DNA of 41,082 nt from a candidate division KSB1 bacterium (GTDB taxonomy: Bacteria; Zhuqueibacterota; Zhuqueibacteria; Oleimicrobiales; Geothermoviventaceae), in the NCBI GenBank assembly GCA_034506315.1, contig JAPDPT010000029.1, positions 1 to 41,082 of the forward strand, read 5' to 3'. The notes beneath the pieces are model-generated. The model was not told where the DNA came from. It saw only the letters and a list, made by a program, of their open reading frames with translations, and ran no database searches. This document shows positions 16,105 to 26,043 of the stretch, piece by piece. The position numbers and the translations under genes were made by a program. Within the stretch, counting starts at the first letter, position 1. Each line of letters opens with the position of its first letter.

Positions 16105-18338
16105 AACGAAGCCGCTCTCAAGGGCAGCGAGGTTGTCTTTGTCCTGCACTTCGAAACGCTCCCGCGCGGGCCTGGGCCCTCTTTCCCGCCCTTCTCTGGG
16201 CAGGGGCCCTGCCTGCCCAGATCGATCGCCAGGCCACCTGGGAGACGAAGGTCCTCTACTACAACCTCGAGCTGTTGAGTGGAGACTACTTGCTTTTCGG
16301 TCATCAGAACACCAACGTGATCGGGCGGGGCTGGTTGGACACAACGGGGGCTCTCGATACCTCCGACGTGAAGGCGGGGCTCGGCACCTTCCCGGCCGTT
16401 TTCGGGTTCGACTTCGGCTCGGGCTGGGATGCCTTTCGGGGACATGTGGAGCGGGCCTTCGCCAAGGGAGCCGTGATCACCTATAGCTGGCACGCTCCCA
16501 ATCCGATCACCGGCGGCAACTTCTACGACACAAGGGGGCGCCCGATCGCCGAGATTGTTCCCGGCGGGTCAGCGAACGAGCTTTACAAGAGCTGGCTGCG
16601 CGGCATTGCCGGCTTCGCCAAGAGCCTGCGGGTCAAGGGCACCTTGGTGCCGATCCTCTTTCGCCCGTTCCACGAGAACACCGGCAACTGGTTCTGGTGG
16701 GGCGCGAATTTTTGCACGCCGGAGGAGTTCATCGCCGCCTGGCGCTACACCGTGCACTTTCTCCGAGATACGCTCGGGGTGCACAACTTCCTCTACGTGT
16801 ACTCGCCTGACGGTCGATCGGCAATGAGCAACTACGGTGAGCGCTACCCGGGGGATGATTACGTAGACGTGGTCGGCCTGGACATGTACGAAAAGGACGA
16901 CTATAGCCACGTGCTCGTCCAGGCGTGCAGGCTCCTCGTCCAGTTCGCCGAGGAGCACGGCAAGGTGGCCGCCATCACGGAGACCGGCACAAGCGACGGG
17001 CTTGCGGGCACCTCCATCTCCGATTGGTTCACGAGGGCTTTCCTCTGGCCTCTGAAGGCCGACCCTGTGGCAAGGAAGGTAGCCTGGGCCTTGTTCTGGA
17101 CAAACACCAGCAACACCTACTGGATTCCCCTGCCTGGCGACCCGCACTTCGCGGCTTTCGTCGAGTTCTACCGCGACCCGTTCGTACTCTTCGCCGACGA
17201 ATTGCCGAACCTGTACGAGCCGATCCGGGAGGATCGGGAGCCTCCTCAGTTCACCCGCTATCCGGAGGCCGAATTCGTCGCCTTCGAGACCGAGGTTGAG
17301 GTGGAAGTGTGGACCAACGAGCGGGCCTACCTCCGTTACGGCACCGAGGATCGGCCCTACGAAGATCTGCCGTATTCCTTTGCGGAGGGAGAAGGCGGGG
17401 TCCGGCACCGGGTGCGTCTGGAGGGCAAACATGGCGAGCGCTACACCTACTACGTGCGCGCGGAGGACACCTTCGGCAATCGCACTCCGAACCCTTTGAC
17501 GATCTCTTTCACCGTCGACACCACCCTGCGTCAGGTCCGGTGGACGGACCCCGAGTTCGACGACTCTGCCTGGAAGGAGGGGCGGGCTCCTCTGGGCTTT
17601 GGCGACCGCGTGGCAACCCAGGTCCAGGCGGAGCGGACCGTCTACTTCCGCGCCGCCTTCGAGCTACCGGCCCCGGTAAGCGCGCTTGGCGTGCTGGTGA
17701 AGGGGCACGACGGAGCTGCGGTGTACGTCAACGGAATGGAAATCGGTCGGGTCCAGATCGCCCCGGGAGTTGCCCTGAGTCCCGAGACCCCGGCAACCTC
17801 CCCGGTTCCGTTCAGCAAGGTGGTTGTCCTCGGCCCGGAGGCACGGTCGATCCTCAGAACCGGGACCAACGTTGTGGCTGTGGAGGTGCACACGTATCCG
17901 GGCCCGTCTTCCGACCTGTCGTTCGACGCGCGGGTCTTCAATAACCAGGGCATCTACCTCGACCTGGGTTCGGCCTGGAGATATTTCGACCAGGGGATGG
18001 AGCCGCCGGTACAGGTTAGGCCGAAGGGGACGGGGGTGCGGAGCCCGGAGCGGCCGACTCCGGAAGGGGCTGGGAGGCTTGTACGGGCTTTTCGTCTGGA
18101 ACGCAATCCCGTTCGCGAATCCGGGCACCTCCTTTTGGACCTTGCGACTGCGGCGGACGTGCGGATCAAACTATGGGATGCCAGGGGGCGTTGTGTTCGA
18201 ACGTGGAGTGAGCGCGGCCTTAGTGCAGGCGAGCACCGCATCCGGCTGGATACAACGGACTTACCGACGGGGATCTACCTCGTGCGAGCCGAGGTCGCGG
18301 GCGAGCAGCTGACGGGCAAGTTGCTGCTGGTGAAATAG
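16101..18338 (+). CDS. GH26 beta-mannanase with accessory domains and T9SS-like sorting domain
   Basis: This 745-residue secreted enzyme has a signal peptide (to about residue 40) and a GH26 catalytic domain (about 45-365). The family motifs are visible: PILFRPFHENTGNWFWWG carries the acid/base Glu192, and AAITETGTSDG carries the nucleophile Glu294. It should cleave internal beta-1,4-mannosidic bonds of mannan or glucomannan. After it come an Fn3-like segment (about 385-475), a galactose-binding-like module (about 485-630; YFRAAFELPAPVSALGVLVK) and a C-terminal sorting domain (about 660-745; GIYLVRAEVAGEQLTGKLLL). The TTG start overlaps the previous stop (TTGA) and has AAGGAGGG six bases upstream. 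The sorting domain implies display on the cell surface by a T9SS-like route. Confidence 0.92.
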   Translation: MKRSRSQGQRGCLCPALRNAPARAWALFPALLWAGALPAQIDRQATWETKVLYYNLELLSGDYLLFGHQNTNVIGRGWLDTTGALDTSDVKAGLGTFPAVFGFDFGSGWDAFRGHVERAFAKGAVITYSWHAPNPITGGNFYDTRGRPIAEIVPGGSANELYKSWLRGIAGFAKSLRVKGTLVPILFRPFHENTGNWFWWGANFCTPEEFIAAWRYTVHFLRDTLGVHNFLYVYSPDGRSAMSNYGERYPGDDYVDVVGLDMYEKDDYSHVLVQACRLLVQFAEEHGKVAAITETGTSDGLAGTSISDWFTRAFLWPLKADPVARKVAWALFWTNTSNTYWIPLPGDPHFAAFVEFYRDPFVLFADELPNLYEPIREDREPPQFTRYPEAEFVAFETEVEVEVWTNERAYLRYGTEDRPYEDLPYSFAEGEGGVRHRVRLEGKHGERYTYYVRAEDTFGNRTPNPLTISFTVDTTLRQVRWTDPEFDDSAWKEGRAPLGFGDRVATQVQAERTVYFRAAFELPAPVSALGVLVKGHDGAAVYVNGMEIGRVQIAPGVALSPETPATSPVPFSKVVVLGPEARSILRTGTNVVAVEVHTYPGPSSDLSFDARVFNNQGIYLDLGSAWRYFDQGMEPPVQVRPKGTGVRSPERPTPEGAGRLVRAFRLERNPVRESGHLLLDLATAADVRIKLWDARGRCVRTWSERGLSAGEHRIRLDTTDLPTGIYLVRAEVAGEQLTGKLLLVK

Positions 18339-18396
18339 GGTGGTCGGTTCCCCTCGGGGCGCGGCCTTGCACGCAGAGAGGAGCTGAGTCGAGCTC

Positions 18397-19686
18397 GTGA
18401 CGCGGGTGTGGCGAACAAAGGCGTGGCCGGGGCGTGAGAGATTCTTCCGCTGCGGCGTAGCGGCTGTCGGGCTGCTGGTTCTGGCTCTTGGCGGCGCTTG
18501 TCAGAAAGGGGGGAAAACGCCCACGGGGCCCCGGGAGGTGTCGTCGCCACTGTTCTGGCTTCACACAGAGGGGCCGCGGATCGTGGACGAGAGCGGGCGG
18601 CCAGTCCTGCTGCGCGGGGTAAATCGTTCGGGGCTCGAATACGACCGCGTTCGCGGAAATGGGATCTCGGAGCAGGAGATCGATTACATTTGCCAGACCT
18701 GGTGTGCCCGAATCATTCGCATCCCCTTCAATCAAGAGTGGGTGCTTTCGGACAAGGAGTACGTGGAGTTCCTGGACCGCGTCGTCCAGTGGATCAAGAA
18801 GAATCGGGCCTACGCGATTCTCGATCTGCAGTGGCGGAACACGACGGAGAAGATTCCCCCGATGCCGGATAGCCGGGCCGTTGAGATGTGGAAGCTACTG
18901 GCCCAGCGCTACCGGGAAGAACCGGCGGTTCTTTACGATATTCACAACGAGGCACACGATATCGATTTTGGCTCCTGGCGCCGACGGGCGGCCGAGATCA
19001 TCGAGGCGATCCGCGCCGTGCACCCACGTTCCCTGATTCTCGTGAGCGGGCTCAACTGGGCTTCCGACCTCCGCCCCTGGGCGCAGGATCCGTTGCCCTA
19101 CGAGAACATCGTGTACTCGGTTCACATGTATCCGTGGTTCGGTGGACGAGGCGAGTGGGAGGTCCTTTTCGGGCAGTTCTCCGATCGTCTGCCCATCTAT
19201 TGTGGCGAGCTGGGTGGCGGCGATGCGGACGTGGACTGGGGTCGCGAACTCATCCGCTACCTCCACGCCAAACAAATCGGCTGGTGCGCCTGGTCCTGGG
19301 TCGATCAACCGTATCTCACGCTCCCGGAAGATCGGCGCACCCCCACCGCCTTCGGCCAGCTCGTGTACACCTACTTGCGGCGGTACGCGCAGCTTGATTC
19401 GAGCCGCAATCGCATCTACCAGCTTACGGTAGGCCCAGTGACGGCTACAGGTGCGACCATTACCTGGCGTACCGACTGGGAGGCCGATTCCCGGGTGCTG
19501 TACGGCACCACCTCTGTCTACTCGGATAGCGTGGTGGCCTTGGCTCTGCTCAAGAGCCATTTGATGAAACTCACAGGCCTTCAACCGAATACCCTGTACC
19601 ACTTCCGTGTCGCCTCCGTTGACGAGTTCGGACTTCGCGCCGTCAGCAACGACAGCGTGTTTCGAACGCTCGCGGCGGGCCGGTAA
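18397..19686 (+). CDS. GH5-family glycoside hydrolase lipoprotein (probable mannanase)
   Basis: This 429-residue protein has a lipoprotein signal (GLLVLALGGAC, Cys35). The GH5 TIM barrel spans about 55-335 and opens with RIVDESGRPVLLRGVNRSGL. The acid/base Glu185 sits in YDIHNEAH, the His/Tyr pair in SVHMYPW (243-245), and the nucleophile Glu271 in PIYCGELGGG. A C-terminal Fn3-like domain (about 340-425; TGATITWRTDWEADSRVLYG) follows. The GH5 fold alone does not fix the substrate, since the family includes cellulases and mannanases. Mannan is inferred from the GH26, epimerase and GH130 neighbours. Lipid anchoring contrasts with the CTD-anchored GH26, so the two may work in different places. 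The GTG start is 58 bases after the GH26 stop. Confidence 0.85.
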   Translation: MTRVWRTKAWPGRERFFRCGVAAVGLLVLALGGACQKGGKTPTGPREVSSPLFWLHTEGPRIVDESGRPVLLRGVNRSGLEYDRVRGNGISEQEIDYICQTWCARIIRIPFNQEWVLSDKEYVEFLDRVVQWIKKNRAYAILDLQWRNTTEKIPPMPDSRAVEMWKLLAQRYREEPAVLYDIHNEAHDIDFGSWRRRAAEIIEAIRAVHPRSLILVSGLNWASDLRPWAQDPLPYENIVYSVHMYPWFGGRGEWEVLFGQFSDRLPIYCGELGGGDADVDWGRELIRYLHAKQIGWCAWSWVDQPYLTLPEDRRTPTAFGQLVYTYLRRYAQLDSSRNRIYQLTVGPVTATGATITWRTDWEADSRVLYGTTSVYSDSVVALALLKSHLMKLTGLQPNTLYHFRVASVDEFGLRAVSNDSVFRTLAAGR

Positions 19687-19733
19687 GTCGCAGGCACAGC
19701 GCACAGGACTGCGGGAAACATCGGGAGAAGAAC

Positions 19734-21521
19734 ATGGGCTTGCATCCGGTGGACTTGGCCATTATCGCAGCGTACATAGTGGGCGTCGTGTGGCTGGGGT
19801 TTTATCTCCGGCGCGTCGCCGGCGAGGACATCAACTCTTACTTTCTGGCGGGGAGGCGGATGCCCTGGTACGTCCTCGGCCTCTCGAACGCGGCGTCCAT
19901 GTTCGACATCACCGGAACGATGTGGCTGGTCACGGTGCTGTTCGTCTACGGGCTCAGGGGCGCATGGCTGCCGTGGCTCTGGCCCACCTTCAACCAGGTT
20001 TTCCTGATGGTCTATCTCTCGGTGTGGATCCGCCGCTCGGGCGTGGTGACGGGGGCCGAATGGCTGACCACGCGCTTCGGGCCGGGGAAAGGGCTCGAGC
20101 TGTCGCGGATGAGCATTGTGATCTTCGCCCTGGTGTCGGTCATTGGCTTTCTTTCTTACGATTTTCAGGGGGTCGGGCGCTTTGCGAGCGTGATCCTGCC
20201 CTGGGATCTGTCTCCGGAGACGTACGCCATCCTGCTGATGACCATCACGACCATTTACGTAATCCTCGGCGGAATGTACAGTGTGGCGTTGACGGATGTG
20301 ATCCAGTTCGTCCTCCTGGTGATCTCCTCCGTGGCGGTCGGGTATCTGGCCATCCGGCAGATCACCCCGAGCGATGTTGCGGCGGTAACTCCCGAGGGGT
20401 GGGACCGGCTTTTCTTCGGCTGGAGGCTGGATCTGGACTGGAACCAGATTCTGCCCGCGGTCAATCAGAAGATCGCAGCCGACGGGTATTCCCTCTTCGG
20501 CATCGTTTGGATGATGATCCTTTTCAAGGGCGTTCTTGTGAGCATCGCAGGACCGGCACCCAATTACGATATGCAGCGCATCCTGGCCGGCCGCACGGCC
20601 AAGGAATCGGCTCTAATGAGCGCCCTGGTGCCGGCCGCCCTCTTCCCCCGCTACGTAATGGTCGCCGGGTTTACCCTGATCGGCCTGGTGTTCTTCCGCC
20701 CGGCTCTTCAGAGCATGGGGTCGAATCTCGACTTCGAAAAGCTGATGCCCTACGTGATTCACCATCTGCTGCCGGTGGGAATTGTGGGCGTCATTATTGC
20801 AGGATTGCTCGCGGCCTTCATGTCCACCTTCGACTCGACGGTGAACGCCGGTGCCGCCTACATTGTGAACGACCTGTATCTCCGCTACGTGAACCCTCGG
20901 GCTTCCAACCGGGCCACCACACGGATGAGCTATGTCGCATCTTTCCTGGTGGTCTTGCTCGGCATAGGCTTCGGGCTAATGTCAGCCTCCATTCACTCCG
21001 TCATGCAGTTCATTGTGTCCGGGCTATACGGAGGATACGCCGCGCCGAACATCCTAAAGTGGCATTGGTGGCGCTTCAACGCCTACGGCTATTTCTGGGG
21101 CATGGTGGCTGGCATCGGCTTGGCCCTGCTGTTCCCCTTGCTCTTCCCGGGCGTGGACATGCTGTACCTGTTCCCTGCAATTCTCATCGTCTCGGGCTTG
21201 GCCAGCGTGGTTGCCAGCCTCCTTACTCCACCGGAAGATGAGAGGGTGCTCAAGAGTTTCTACCGCAACGTGCGGCCCTGGGGGCTGTGGCGTCCAATCC
21301 GGGACAAGGTTCTGGCTGAGGATCCGACGTTTCGTGCTGGAACCAGCTGGAAGCGAGACCTCGTCAACGTGGCGGTCGGAATCGTCTGGCAGTTCACGAT
21401 CATGATGACCGCCATCTACCTGGTGCTGGAAAAGTTTGGTTCCATGGCGATCTGTGCGGCGCTCGTTCTGGCCACCAGCCTTTTCCTCCGGCACAACTGG
21501 TACCGAAAACTCGAGGCCTGA
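19734..21521 (+). CDS. Sodium:solute symporter (SSS/SGLT family), putative manno-oligosaccharide importer
   Basis: This 595-residue inner-membrane protein has 13-14 predicted helices. It shows the SSS start (VDLAIIAAYIVGVVWLGFYL), the region SYFLAGRRMPWYVLGLSNAA and, near residue 360, the conserved helix AAFMSTFDSTVNAGAAYIVN that in SGLT-type carriers lines the sodium site. Length and layout fit sugar-type SSS members. The ATG is preceded by GGGAGAAG. It is the only inner-membrane sugar transporter in the locus and sits just before the cytoplasmic epimerase and phosphorylase, so mannobiose or short manno-oligosaccharides are the likely cargo. That assignment is contextual: SSS proteins also move monosaccharides and other solutes. 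Confidence 0.88.
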   Translation: MGLHPVDLAIIAAYIVGVVWLGFYLRRVAGEDINSYFLAGRRMPWYVLGLSNAASMFDITGTMWLVTVLFVYGLRGAWLPWLWPTFNQVFLMVYLSVWIRRSGVVTGAEWLTTRFGPGKGLELSRMSIVIFALVSVIGFLSYDFQGVGRFASVILPWDLSPETYAILLMTITTIYVILGGMYSVALTDVIQFVLLVISSVAVGYLAIRQITPSDVAAVTPEGWDRLFFGWRLDLDWNQILPAVNQKIAADGYSLFGIVWMMILFKGVLVSIAGPAPNYDMQRILAGRTAKESALMSALVPAALFPRYVMVAGFTLIGLVFFRPALQSMGSNLDFEKLMPYVIHHLLPVGIVGVIIAGLLAAFMSTFDSTVNAGAAYIVNDLYLRYVNPRASNRATTRMSYVASFLVVLLGIGFGLMSASIHSVMQFIVSGLYGGYAAPNILKWHWWRFNAYGYFWGMVAGIGLALLFPLLFPGVDMLYLFPAILIVSGLASVVASLLTPPEDERVLKSFYRNVRPWGLWRPIRDKVLAEDPTFRAGTSWKRDLVNVAVGIVWQFTIMMTAIYLVLEKFGSMAICAALVLATSLFLRHNWYRKLEA

Positions 21522-21572
21522 GGGCGCTCCATTGATCCGGATAACCTGCACGACTCCAATGAGGAGGCTGAG

Positions 21573-23426
21573 GTGGTGAGAGATCGGATTGCTGGCGGAG
21601 CGGCCGTGGGTTTCCTTCTGCTGATGCTGCCGATGCTGCAAGCTGCACCGACCCCGAGCCGCAGCGTGTTCCAGCATTTCGTCGTCGCCCGCGGCGACCG
21701 GCTGATGGACGGGGATCAGCCCCTGCGCTTCGTATCGTTCAACATCCCGAATTTGCTTCTCATTGAAGACGACATGGCCTTCACCCGCACGAATCCGTGG
21801 CGGCTTCCGGTGGAGTACGAAATCGAAGACGCCCTGCGGACGGTCCTGCAGGCGGGCGGCACCGTGGCGCGAACCTACACAATCAGTGTGGCCCGCACCG
21901 ACGACGACCCGGGTACCCCGAAGCACGTCCTGGGCCCCGGGAAGTTTAATGAAGAGGCCTTTCGGGCCATGGACCAGGTGCTAGCGGTGGCGAATCGCGT
22001 GGGTGTACGTCTGATCATACCCCTCGTGGACAATTGGAGGTGGATGGGTGGGCGTCCCCAGTACGCAGAATTCCGGGGGAAGGCGCCCGACCAGTTCTGG
22101 ACTGATCCCCAGCTGCGGCAGGATTTCCGGCAGACCATCGCTTTCGTCCTCAATCGCGTCAACACCGTGACCGGCGTTCGCTATCGCGACGACAAGGCCA
22201 TCCTCGCCTGGGAGCTGGGAAACGAGCTGCGCGATTGCCCCTGCCCGTGGGCCGAAGAGATGGCCGGCTTCATCAAAGAGCTGGACCCAAATCACCTCGT
22301 GGCCGATGGGGTACAATCCCACGAACTTGTGGAGTGGGCTCTGGAAAGCCCGGTCATCGATCTGGTCTCGACGCACCACTACGAGGGCGACCCGATTCGC
22401 ATGGTCGCGAATATCCGTGCGGCCTCTGAGCGCGCGCGGGGCAAGAAGCCCTACTACGTGGGTGAATTCGGCTTCCTGACCGAAGGTGGGATCCGCTACG
22501 TGCTGGACTTCGTGGTCCAGACGCCCAGTATCGCGGGCGCGCTAATCTGGAGCTTGCGATTCCACAATCGGGACGGCGGCTTTTACTGGCACTCCGAACC
22601 TGCCGGAAACCGTCTCTACCGGGCGTATCACTGGCCTGGCTTCGAAAGTGGTAATCCCTACGCGGAGGCGAGGGTCCTCCGCCTGTTGCAGCACGTCGCG
22701 TTCCTGGTCCGTGGAGCCGTACCTCCTCCTCCCCAGGCGCCCGACCCACCCCACCTTTTGCCCATTGACGACGTGGGCCGGATTTCTTGGCAGGGGTCGG
22801 TCGGCGCCCACGCCTACGTTGTGGAACGAGCCGAATCGCCGTCTGGCCCCTGGCAGACCGTAGGGCACTGGGTAGATGACGCCTCCGTCTCCTGCGTCCC
22901 GCTGTTCAGCGACGAAACCGCCAAGGTAGGAAAGAGTTACTTCTACCGCATTCGGGCCATAGGGGAAGGAGGAACCTCTGCCCCTTCCAATGTGGAAGGT
23001 CCGGTGAAGACTACGCATCTGACGCTGGTGGACGAGCTGGCAGACCTGCAGAGGATCTTTCAGGTGGGAGGGAAACTACAGCTGGAGGTCTTCGATTGCC
23101 GCCTCTACAAGGAGGATTTACACCGCGCGGCCATGGAGGCCGGCTCGTGGATCCGCTACTGGGTGCCGGGAGAGGTGCGGGCTGTGCGAGTGCACGCCTT
23201 CTGCGAGGCTGACTCGCTGCCTCTGCGGATCCACGTGTCCCCGGACGGGCAGCAGTACCGCCCGACGGTCCTGAGCGTGACACGCTTACCGATGAATACG
23301 CGGGATTACCCCTACCGCACGCCCGTGCAGGTGGAGACGGCCGTTCAGGAAGGTGGACAGCACTTCGTGGAAGTGAAGGCTACGGGATCGGTTCAACTGG
23401 GACGGGTAGAAATCCGATATGAGTAG
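21573..23426 (+). CDS. Secreted GH5-like endo-mannanase with Fn3-like and C-terminal beta domains
   Basis: This 617-residue protein has a Sec signal (FLLLMLPMLQA). A GH5-type TIM barrel spans about 33-375, beginning FVVARGDRLMDGDQPLRFVS. WELGNELR holds the probable acid/base Glu218, STHHYEGD follows the sixth strand, and PYYVGEFGF holds the probable nucleophile Glu298. This layout resembles GH5 subfamilies with endo-beta-1,4-mannanases (GH5_7-like). An Fn3-like module (about 390-475) and a C-terminal beta-rich region (about 480-617) follow. There is no lipobox and no T9SS-like end, so the product may stay periplasmic. Periplasmic trimming of imported oligosaccharides would fit its place after the symporter gene. 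Two adjacent GTG codons (21573, 21576) can both serve GAGGAGG. It overlaps the epimerase gene by 8 bases. Confidence 0.8.
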   Translation: MVRDRIAGGAAVGFLLLMLPMLQAAPTPSRSVFQHFVVARGDRLMDGDQPLRFVSFNIPNLLLIEDDMAFTRTNPWRLPVEYEIEDALRTVLQAGGTVARTYTISVARTDDDPGTPKHVLGPGKFNEEAFRAMDQVLAVANRVGVRLIIPLVDNWRWMGGRPQYAEFRGKAPDQFWTDPQLRQDFRQTIAFVLNRVNTVTGVRYRDDKAILAWELGNELRDCPCPWAEEMAGFIKELDPNHLVADGVQSHELVEWALESPVIDLVSTHHYEGDPIRMVANIRAASERARGKKPYYVGEFGFLTEGGIRYVLDFVVQTPSIAGALIWSLRFHNRDGGFYWHSEPAGNRLYRAYHWPGFESGNPYAEARVLRLLQHVAFLVRGAVPPPPQAPDPPHLLPIDDVGRISWQGSVGAHAYVVERAESPSGPWQTVGHWVDDASVSCVPLFSDETAKVGKSYFYRIRAIGEGGTSAPSNVEGPVKTTHLTLVDELADLQRIFQVGGKLQLEVFDCRLYKEDLHRAAMEAGSWIRYWVPGEVRAVRVHAFCEADSLPLRIHVSPDGQQYRPTVLSVTRLPMNTRDYPYRTPVQVETAVQEGGQHFVEVKATGSVQLGRVEIRYE

Positions 23427-24669
23427 AACTCCAGAGGCAGGAACGGAAACAGACCGGCTGAGGCGATTCCGCGACACCGTGACGCGCGAGCTCCTGCAGG
23501 ACATCGCACCGTTTTGGGTGCAGCGCTCGGTGGACCATCAGCACGGGGGATTTGTAGGGAGGATGACCAATGACCTCCGCATTATCCCGGATGCTCCGAA
23601 AGGGGTCGTCCTCAACGCCCGCATCCTGTGGGCTTTCGCGGCCCTGTACCGAAAGCAAGGGGATTCCGTATACCGGGAGCTTGCGGATCGGGCCTTTGCC
23701 TATCTCGTAGAGCATTTCGTCGATCGGGATTACGGAGGGGTCTACTGGCTCCTCGACGCGCAAGGGCGAGCCTTAGACACCACTAAGAAGATCTACGGAC
23801 AGGCCTTTGCCATCTACGCCCTCAGCGAGTATTACGCAGCGGTGAGGGAGCAAGAGGCCCTGAGGCTCGCAATGGAGATCTTCGATCTCGCGCAGCAGCA
23901 CAATTTCGATCCGACTCACGGTGGCTACCTCGAGGCCTCGAGCCGGGACTGGGGAGCTACCGACGAGCTGCGCCTGAGCGAGCGCGACCTCAACGAGCGA
24001 AAGTCGATGAACACCCACCTCCATCTCCTGGAGGCTTACACGCGCCTCTACCAGGTGTCAGGGCGGAGGGAGGTGGGCGAGGCTCTTCGACACCTCCTCC
24101 GCTGTTTCATCGAGCACATCGCGGATCCGCAGACAGGGCACTGGGTACTGTTCTTCGATGATCAGTGGCGTCCCCGGAGCCATGCCGTCTCTTTCGGGCA
24201 CGAGATCGAGGGAAGTTGGCTCCTGGTTGAGGCTGCAGCAGAGGTAGACGAACCTGATCTTCGGAATCGCTGCCGCGCGATGGCTGTGGACCTGGCGGAG
24301 GCGACTCTGACCCAAGGGATGGCCGAAGATTTCGGGATTTACGCGGAACGCCGGGAAAGCCAGGCCCCGGTGCGGACCCTGCAATGGTGGCAGCAGGCCG
24401 AGGCGGTCGTCGGCTTCCTGAACGCGTACCAGATGACCGGGCAACATCGGTTTCTGGAGGCGGCTCTCCGCTGCTGGGAATTCATCGAACGCTACGTGCT
24501 GGACCGGCAGTACGGAGAGTGGTTCTACGAACTCTTGCCCGACAGAAGCCCCAACTGGGAGATGTTCAAGATCTGCGAATGGAAGGGACCGTACCACAAC
24601 ACCCGAATGTGCCTGGAAGTGATCGATCGTGTCTCGTCTCTGGCCAACGGGGAGGAAAACCGCCGATGA
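23419..24669 (+). CDS. Cellobiose/mannobiose 2-epimerase
   Basis: A 416-residue cytoplasmic protein of the AGE/cellobiose 2-epimerase family, an (alpha/alpha)6 barrel. The catalytic histidine motifs are all present: [11 protein letters not shown] (His200/His202), [12 protein letters not shown] (His261) and GPYHNTRM (His393), along with LQWWQQAE (Trp323/324, Glu328). These fall at almost the same residue numbers as the histidines known from characterised cellobiose 2-epimerases. In a mannan locus the expected reaction is beta-1,4-mannobiose to 4-O-beta-mannosyl-glucose. It has no signal peptide. The start overlaps the end of the GH5 gene, and its stop overlaps the GH130 start (ATGA), so the three are translationally coupled. 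The direct link to GH130 makes the mannobiose assignment stronger than cellobiose. Confidence 0.9.
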   Translation: MSRTPEAGTETDRLRRFRDTVTRELLQDIAPFWVQRSVDHQHGGFVGRMTNDLRIIPDAPKGVVLNARILWAFAALYRKQGDSVYRELADRAFAYLVEHFVDRDYGGVYWLLDAQGRALDTTKKIYGQAFAIYALSEYYAAVREQEALRLAMEIFDLAQQHNFDPTHGGYLEASSRDWGATDELRLSERDLNERKSMNTHLHLLEAYTRLYQVSGRREVGEALRHLLRCFIEHIADPQTGHWVLFFDDQWRPRSHAVSFGHEIEGSWLLVEAAAEVDEPDLRNRCRAMAVDLAEATLTQGMAEDFGIYAERRESQAPVRTLQWWQQAEAVVGFLNAYQMTGQHRFLEAALRCWEFIERYVLDRQYGEWFYELLPDRSPNWEMFKICEWKGPYHNTRMCLEVIDRVSSLANGEENRR

Positions 24670-25868
24670 TGTCGCCGTCGTTCCGAAGCAGGGTGGAGCG
24701 TCTCCTGGCTCAACAAGAAGAGCTGATCCGCCGCAGGAACGAGCCCCTGCCCAGCGCAAATGGGATTGTGTTCCGCTACCGCTACCCAGTGATCACCCCT
24801 GATCATGTGCCGATCCCGTGGCGCTTCGATCTCAACGAGTCCACGAACCCGTATTTGCTGGAGCGGATGGGCGTCAACTCCACCTTCAATGCGGGCGCCA
24901 TCCGCTGGAACGGAAAGTTTGTCCTGGCCGTCCGCGTGGAGGGTGTGGACCGGAAATCGTTCTTTGCCCTGGCGGAAAGCGACAGCGGTGTAGAGGGCTT
25001 CCGATTTCGGGACGAACCCCTCGAGATTCCCGAGACAGACGACCCGGACGTCAACGTCTACGACATGCGGCTGACGGCCCACGAAGACGGCTGGGTCTAC
25101 GGCGTCTTCTGCGTGGAACGGAAGGATCCGGAAGCACCCCCTGGAGACACCGTTTCGGCGGTCGCGCAAGCGGGGATTGTGCGCACCCGTGACCTCGTGC
25201 GCTGGGAAAGACTGCCCGACCTGAAGACGCCCTCCCGGCAGCAAAGGAACGTGGTGCTCCACCCGGAGTTCGTCGACGGCAAGTACCTCTTCTACACACG
25301 GCCTCAGGCTACGTTCCTCGGCGAGGGAGGAGGAATCGGTTGGGGACTGGTGGAGGATATCGAGAACCCCGTCATCCACGAGGAGCGATTGATCGATCCG
25401 CCCGTCTACCACACGATCAAAGAAGCCAAGAACGGCGAGGGCCCTCCTCCCGTGAAGACGCCGGAAGGATGGCTCCACCTTGCCCACGGTGTGCGTGGCA
25501 CGGCCGCCGGTCTACGCTACGTGCTTTACCTGTACCTGACGGATCTGCGGGAGCCGTGGAAAGTTCTGCGTCGGCCGGGAGGCTATTTCCTGGCGCCCGA
25601 GGGTGAGGAACGCGTGGGCGACGTGTCCAATGTGGTTTTCAGCAACGGCTGGATCCTCGACGAGCGGGGGACGGTGTACATCTACTACGGGGCCAGCGAC
25701 ACCCGGCTCTACGTGGCCACAAGCACCCTGGATCGCCTTCTGGACTATGTCCGCAACACGCCGGAAGACGGGTTGCGCTCACCTGTGTGTGTTCGCCAGC
25801 GGCTGGAGCTGATCCGGAGGAATCAGGAGGTGCTTCGGGCTCTTCGGACACCGCCTGAAACCTCCTGA
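24666..25868 (+). CDS. GH130 beta-1,4-mannosylglucose phosphorylase
   Basis: This 400-residue cytoplasmic enzyme has the length typical of GH130 subfamily 1. The family catalytic Asp lies in [12 protein letters not shown] (Asp133), close to the known position in mannosylglucose phosphorylases. Other five-bladed-propeller signatures are [54 protein letters not shown] and [17 protein letters not shown]. It should cleave 4-O-beta-mannosyl-glucose with phosphate to mannose-1-phosphate and glucose, saving ATP. The open frame reaches further upstream, but ATG 24666 is the start because it overlaps the epimerase stop (ATGA) and follows GGGGAGGA. It is the last gene of the + strand mannan locus. Confidence 0.92.
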   Translation: MMSPSFRSRVERLLAQQEELIRRRNEPLPSANGIVFRYRYPVITPDHVPIPWRFDLNESTNPYLLERMGVNSTFNAGAIRWNGKFVLAVRVEGVDRKSFFALAESDSGVEGFRFRDEPLEIPETDDPDVNVYDMRLTAHEDGWVYGVFCVERKDPEAPPGDTVSAVAQAGIVRTRDLVRWERLPDLKTPSRQQRNVVLHPEFVDGKYLFYTRPQATFLGEGGGIGWGLVEDIENPVIHEERLIDPPVYHTIKEAKNGEGPPPVKTPEGWLHLAHGVRGTAAGLRYVLYLYLTDLREPWKVLRRPGGYFLAPEGEERVGDVSNVVFSNGWILDERGTVYIYYGASDTRLYVATSTLDRLLDYVRNTPEDGLRSPVCVRQRLELIRRNQEVLRALRTPPETS

Positions 25869-25882
25869 CCCGTGGCCCTAAT

Positions 25883-25923
25883 CCGCAGGTGGGCCCCTAC
25901 GGCGCCGCGAGGGGCGCCTGCGG
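25883..25923. terminator. Imperfect hairpin between the two convergent operons
   Basis: CCGCAGG...CCTGCGG forms the outer stem and GCCCCT...AGGGGC the inner stem, with a small internal bulge. It lies 14 bases after the GH130 stop. No clear T-tract is seen on either side, so a bidirectional terminator is likely only from its position between convergent operons. Confidence 0.4.
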
Positions 25924-26043
25924 ACTCCCCCCAAACCGCGAGAAGAACGGTCGGGAGCTCAGCCTCGGCTACCCCAGCGCGTTCGTGTGAGCGAAGGAGC
26001 CCACGCTGATCCGTGATCGGACGTTCCCTGCCGGCAGCGGGGG

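Noticed and set aside
24384-24665. N-terminal extension of the GH130 frame
   Set aside because: It overlaps the epimerase gene and is not GH130-like; the ATGA junction at 24666 gives the normal family length.
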